A stretch of DNA of 64,000 nt. Source: Acidobacteriota bacterium (GTDB lineage: Bacteria > Acidobacteriota > Blastocatellia > Pyrinomonadales > Pyrinomonadaceae). The notes under the pieces were generated by a model. That model was given only the letters and a program-made list of their open reading frames with translations, searched no databases and was not told the origin of the DNA. The stretch is taken from NCBI GenBank assembly GCA_016703965.1, contig JADJBB010000021.1, positions 1,984,001 to 2,048,000 on the forward strand. Reading direction: 5' to 3'. A program made the translations under genes and the position numbers. Below are positions 60,376 to 64,000 of the stretch, piece by piece; within the stretch, counting starts at the first letter, position 1, and each line of letters opens with the position of its first letter.

Positions 60376-62196
60376 TTGTTTTTTAGTTAGCTGAATGCCC
60401 GTTCCGCGTAGATAAAGCCCGGGGAGCGAGATGGGCAATTTGCCGGTGATGTCCTGCGTGCCAAGTAACGCCCGTGCCGATGCTCTCTGCAGACTCGGCA
60501 TATCGCCATACGCGACGAGGTAGGTTTTCATTTCGGGGAAACCGCCCAAAACGTATGGATTGCCGAAGCTAATGCCGATAACTTTTTTGTTCGAGGCGAG
60601 CAGCTCTTTCAGTATCGCCGCTCCGTTTTCCGGAATGCCGACGCTGTTTTTTGCTCCAGATCTTACGCGTCCGTAAAGGCCGACAATTACCGTGTCCGCT
60701 TCGTTGACCGCTTTTCGGGCAGCCGCGACCTGATCGGCGAAAGAGTTTTCCTGAAGGTATGCAGACGAGAACCTCAGTCCGCCGCCTCGAAGGGAGTTGA
60801 CCAAACTGCTCATCGTCAGCGGTCCGTCAATGCCGTTAGAAAGACCAAGAACGGCGATCTTTGCATTCTTGTTGATCGGCAGAAGGCCCTCGTCATTTCT
60901 TACGAGCGTTATCGCTTTTGTTGCGATCTCGTCGGTAAGGAGCGTACTTTCCGCTCCAGAAATAAGCGTGTCTATCTTGTCTACCGGGGTTAGTTTTTCC
61001 TTGAACAATCCAAGCTCATGCTTCCAGGCGATCTGGCGTCGAACGGAATCGTCCAGCCGTTCCATAGGGATCCGGCCGCTCTTGACCGCGGCGGTCAGGC
61101 CCCGGAGCATTACATCAACATCGGCGGGTTTTTCGAGAATGTCCGTGCCGGCGAGGAACGCCCGAACCCCGGCTTCTTCCTGATCGAAATAAAGCGTCAG
61201 CCCGCTCATACTCATCGCATCTGAGACGATAAGCCCTTTAAAATCCATTTCCTTTCGCAGGATCTCGGTTTGAAATTTTGCCGATAGAGTGGCGGGAATC
61301 GTTGCCTTTTCCTTGACGATCTCAGCCCCGGCCTCGGCGTCTCCGCCGCGATACTCCTTAAGCGGCTTTATCTCTTCGTTGTCTATCTGCGGCAGGGCGA
61401 TATGGGCGATCATTATTGAACCGATACCGCCATCGATAGCTTTTTTGAAGGGCACGAGTTCAAGTGAATTGAGCCGTTCACGCGGCAGATCAATTATCGG
61501 CAGGCCCCGATGCGAATCGATGTTTGTATCGCCGTGTCCTGGAAAATGCTTCGCGGTCGCGATGACTTGCTGACTTTGAATACCTTGTGCGAAAGCTGTT
61601 CCAAAAGTACCGACATCCTCAGGATTCTCGCCAAAACTGCGAACGTTGATCACCGGATTTCCGGCATTGTTGTTAACGTCCAAAACCGGAGCATATACGT
61701 GGCGAATGCCGATGGCCTTGGCTTCGCGTCCAGTAATGACGCCCATTCGGCGGGCAAAATCAGGATTTCCGGTTGCCGTAACGGCCATTGCCCATGGGAA
61801 ATTTGTCGCATCCTCAAACCGCATCCCGATGCCGGTCTCGGCGTCGAGCGACATCAACAGCGGCGTTTTTGCATTCTGCTGCATGCGATTGGCAAGGATC
61901 GTTGTTTCGTAGATCGGAGCTCCGAAAAAGATTATGCCGCCGAGCTTGTTTTGCACGACGTGACGCTGCAGGTCTTTGAAGAACGCACTTTCCTGATTCG
62001 CAAATTTCGCGTTGATGCCAATGTGCACAAGCTGGCCGACTTTTTCCTCGACCGACATTTTCTTGACGTATTTCGCCGCGAATTCTTCGGATTTTTTTGA
62101 AGGCCAAAATCCACCCGAAGGCTGTGCCTTTGCCGGAGCCGCCGCGTTAAATAACAAAACCAAAACAGTTAGAGAGCTAAATAGAAACTTCATCAT
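60364..62196 (-). CDS. Secreted glycoside hydrolase family 3 enzyme (beta-N-acetylhexosaminidase, NagZ-like)
   Basis: 610 residues. The signal peptide is MMKFLFSSLTVLVLLFNAAAPAKA. The GH3 barrel contains the NagZ-type motif KHFPGHGDTNIDSHRGLP (catalytic Asp-His dyad) and the nucleophile region GLIVSDAMSMSGL. A second alpha/beta domain (about 430-600) makes it longer than compact NagZ. It would cleave GlcNAc-MurNAc linkages of peptidoglycan fragments outside the cytoplasm. It overlaps the symporter gene by 20 nt, with murQ upstream, a set suited to muropeptide recycling. Confidence 0.88.
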   Translation of the reverse strand: MMKFLFSSLTVLVLLFNAAAPAKAQPSGGFWPSKKSEEFAAKYVKKMSVEEKVGQLVHIGINAKFANQESAFFKDLQRHVVQNKLGGIIFFGAPIYETTILANRMQQNAKTPLLMSLDAETGIGMRFEDATNFPWAMAVTATGNPDFARRMGVITGREAKAIGIRHVYAPVLDVNNNAGNPVINVRSFGENPEDVGTFGTAFAQGIQSQQVIATAKHFPGHGDTNIDSHRGLPIIDLPRERLNSLELVPFKKAIDGGIGSIMIAHIALPQIDNEEIKPLKEYRGGDAEAGAEIVKEKATIPATLSAKFQTEILRKEMDFKGLIVSDAMSMSGLTLYFDQEEAGVRAFLAGTDILEKPADVDVMLRGLTAAVKSGRIPMERLDDSVRRQIAWKHELGLFKEKLTPVDKIDTLISGAESTLLTDEIATKAITLVRNDEGLLPINKNAKIAVLGLSNGIDGPLTMSSLVNSLRGGGLRFSSAYLQENSFADQVAAARKAVNEADTVIVGLYGRVRSGAKNSVGIPENGAAILKELLASNKKVIGISFGNPYVLGGFPEMKTYLVAYGDMPSLQRASARALLGTQDITGKLPISLPGLYLRGTGIQLTKKQTTD

Positions 62197-63691
62197 TTTT
62201 TGTCGGAATTATCATGCTCGCGATGAATGCGACCACAAATGTCAAGATACTCCCGATCAGGGCGTACCACGTCCACGCGATCTTGGTTGCGAGCAGGATG
62301 TAAAGCATCACAGAAATACTAACGACCATGCCCGTCAAAGCATGGACCTCACGGGCCTTTTTGAGGAAAGATCCAACCAGAAACACGCCAAGAACCGGAC
62401 CGTTGATCAACGACGCGACTGAGAGTGCGAGGCCGAGTGCCGACTCGCCGCTTTTCATAAAGGCGATAGCGACAATGATCTGAACTATTCCGACGATCAC
62501 AGTTAGAATTCCCGCATATCGAACGAGCTGCTTGTCAGTTATGTCTTTCTTGAAAGGCTTGTACAGATCATTTATCGCAGTAGCTGCGATCGAATTGAGT
62601 GACGACGAAAGAGCGGCCGCGAAAATGGCCGCGACCACCAAGCCTGAAAGCCCGGCGGGCATGTGTTTGGTAATAAAATCCGGAAAGACCTGATCGCCTT
62701 TTAGGAAAGGGAAATTGGCTGAAATTCCCGAACCGGCGACACCAGCCTGGGCATAGTCTGCCGAATTGAACGGTGCGTAGAATGCAAAAAGCAGAACGCC
62801 AATGAACAGAAAGCCGATAAATTGCCCGAGCACGACCGCTCCTGACGATAGCAAGGCGAGCATGGCCGACGAAGGCTTTTTGGTGCAGAGATATCGTTGG
62901 ACGAGATATTGATCGGTCCCGTGCGTCGACATCGTCAGGAAACAACCGCCGAAGAGTCCTGCCCAGAACGTATAGGTTTTCGTCATGTCCCAGCCGAAAT
63001 CGAAAAGGCTGAACTTATTGAATTGCTCGCCAAGAGTCATCGCCTGTGATAGGCCGCCGTCGATGTTCTGGATCAGCACGACCGCCGCCGCGATCGCACC
63101 GCCGATGTAGATGACAAGCTGCACGACCTCGACCCAAATGACCGCTTCCATACCGCCGTAAAACGTGAACACGATCATCACCACGCCCAGCAAAACGATC
63201 GAGGCGATAATGATCGTCGTCGGATCGGTGCCGGGATTGAATGAGGTATAAACTGCCGCCAAAACGATCGCCGTCAGCAGCAGCCGAACGCCGTCAGCCA
63301 CATTCCGCATCACGACAAACAGTGCCGACGCTAGCATCTTCACACGGTTTCCAAAGCGGTCGCCGAGTAGCTGATAAACCGTCTGCAGCTCGCCCTTGAA
63401 ATACATCGGAATAAAGATCAGCGATATCACGATGCGGCCGAGCATGTAGCCGAAAACAAGCTGCAAAAACTGAAAATTCCCACCCTTGGCGAACGCAATT
63501 CCCGGCACCGAGACAAACGTGATCGTACTCGTCTCCGTCGCCACGATCGACATCGCGATCGCCCACCAAGGCACATTTCGACCGCCGACAAAATAGTCCG
63601 CCGTCGTTTCCTGCTTACCCGAAAACCAAATGCCAAAGGCCGTAATGCCGATCAGATAACCAAAGATGATGATGAGGTCGAGTGTTTGCAT
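62177..63691 (-). CDS. Sodium:solute symporter (SSS family)
   Basis: 504 residues, about 13 hydrophobic helices. SSS signatures include GGRNVPWWAIAMSIVATETSTITFVSVPG, TFYGGMEAVIWVEVVQLVIYIGG and FAAALSSSLNSIAATAINDLYKPF. It starts 1 nt after the murQ stop and ends inside the GH3 gene, so a MurNAc-type sugar is the best-supported substrate; this is inferred from linkage. Confidence 0.93.
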   Translation of the reverse strand: MQTLDLIIIFGYLIGITAFGIWFSGKQETTADYFVGGRNVPWWAIAMSIVATETSTITFVSVPGIAFAKGGNFQFLQLVFGYMLGRIVISLIFIPMYFKGELQTVYQLLGDRFGNRVKMLASALFVVMRNVADGVRLLLTAIVLAAVYTSFNPGTDPTTIIIASIVLLGVVMIVFTFYGGMEAVIWVEVVQLVIYIGGAIAAAVVLIQNIDGGLSQAMTLGEQFNKFSLFDFGWDMTKTYTFWAGLFGGCFLTMSTHGTDQYLVQRYLCTKKPSSAMLALLSSGAVVLGQFIGFLFIGVLLFAFYAPFNSADYAQAGVAGSGISANFPFLKGDQVFPDFITKHMPAGLSGLVVAAIFAAALSSSLNSIAATAINDLYKPFKKDITDKQLVRYAGILTVIVGIVQIIVAIAFMKSGESALGLALSVASLINGPVLGVFLVGSFLKKAREVHALTGMVVSISVMLYILLATKIAWTWYALIGSILTFVVAFIASMIIPTKNDEVSI

Positions 63692-64000
63692 TTAGTTGAG
63701 GGTCGACAGAGCTTTCTCCACCACAAAGTCCGAGTTGTTAAGAGCGTTTAATGCAACATCATAACCGACTTTTGCTCGTTCCATAACAAGAGCCACTCTT
63801 AAGTCGTTGTCGGATCGCCCAAGTAAATCGTTCGCGGCTTCTTCGTCCAATCCCGTTTCCGCCATCAAAATACGCAGCGATCGCTCTTTTAGTTTAATGT
63901 TGGACGACTTAACATTAGTCATCCTATTACCTTTGACGTAGCCGAGGCGGATCATCGTGACGGTTGAGATGGTGTTGAGGACAAGCTTTTGAGCAGTCCC
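63692..64000 (-). CDS. murQ: N-acetylmuramic acid 6-phosphate etherase MurQ (N-terminus beyond window)
   Basis: The frame is open to the window edge: GTAQKLVLNTISTVTMIRLG, then YVKGNRMTNVKSSNIKLKER. This is the conserved C-terminal part of MurQ (GTAxKxxLN...GNxMVxVxxSNxKLxxR), followed by a UBA-like helical tail (AETGLDEEAANDLLGRSDNDLRVALVM). MurQ cleaves the lactyl ether of MurNAc-6-P to give GlcNAc-6-P. About 103 codons are present; an apparent ATG at 63955 is internal. Confidence 0.93.
   Translation of the reverse strand, partial: GTAQKLVLNTISTVTMIRLGYVKGNRMTNVKSSNIKLKERSLRILMAETGLDEEAANDLLGRSDNDLRVALVMERAKVGYDVALNALNNSDFVVEKALSTLN

Noticed and set aside
63692..63955. A separate 87-residue protein starting at ATG 63955
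   Set aside because: The frame continues to the window edge with conserved MurQ residues, so the ATG is internal.
1..64000. CRISPR arrays, rRNA genes, prophage or replication origin
   Set aside because: No regularly spaced direct repeats, rRNA core sequences, phage structural genes or DnaA-box clusters were seen on either strand.

Overview
The window reads as a chromosomal segment of an Acidobacteriota bacterium, probably class Blastocatellia (Pyrinomonadales-like). This is an inference from gene content: a secreted protein with the acidobacterial VWFA-related domain, a giant Pro-Thr-linked LamG/Calx-beta/cohesin-dockerin protein, system II cytochrome c biogenesis and many multihaem cytochromes. 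Most of the DNA looks GC-balanced to GC-rich. One island (about 44.4-47.1 kb) is visibly AT-richer and Bacteroidota-like.

Layout. 0-3.6 kb (-): ResB, ResC and a TPR protein (cytochrome c maturation). 3.9-8.3 kb (+): two nine-haem cytochromes, a monohaem cytochrome and an eight-haem NapC/NirT-type membrane cytochrome. 8.7-14.0 kb (-): a candidate extracellular electron transfer conduit made of a CbcL-like inner-membrane cytochrome b/c fusion, a broken MtrB-like outer-membrane barrel and a decahaem MtrA/DmsE-like cytochrome. 14.1-15.4 kb (-): a stand-alone cyclic-nucleotide-binding protein and a Crp/Fnr regulator with FNR-like cysteines and a CRP-like recognition helix. Exact or one-mismatch TGTGA-N6-TCACA sites lie upstream of three of the cytochrome transcription units. 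15.6-19.1 kb (-): DUF5335-like, GCS2-CBS fusion and aspartoacylase-like genes. 19.5-30.1 kb (-): one long [NiFe]-hydrogenase operon (small and large subunits, cytochrome b, protease, HypABFCDE, nickel permease). The small subunit has the six-cysteine pattern of O2-tolerant enzymes.

30.7-37.0 kb (+): the giant surface protein. 37.7-44.1 kb: YwiC-like, Ric/ScdA, tRNA-Phe, a small lipoprotein-like gene, a broken VWFA gene and a Ser/Thr kinase with an unusually long activation segment. 44.4-47.3 kb: a two-gene molybdenum hydroxylase cassette bounded by 25-bp inverted repeats, with an IS3-family transposase relic on its right side. 47.8-64 kb: recA, purC, peroxiredoxin, uvrB, an FAD-linked oxidase, a HAD phosphatase, a TPR protein, a DAP-decarboxylase-like enzyme and a probable MurNAc-recycling set (GH3, SSS symporter, murQ).

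Taken together, the first 30 kb describes respiratory flexibility: H2 oxidation feeding the quinone pool, cytochrome c assembly, and a quinol-to-outer-membrane haem route that appears to be under one Crp/Fnr-type regulator. Two genes (the MtrB-like barrel and the VWFA protein) carry clustered frameshift and stop lesions that could be real decay or assembly error.
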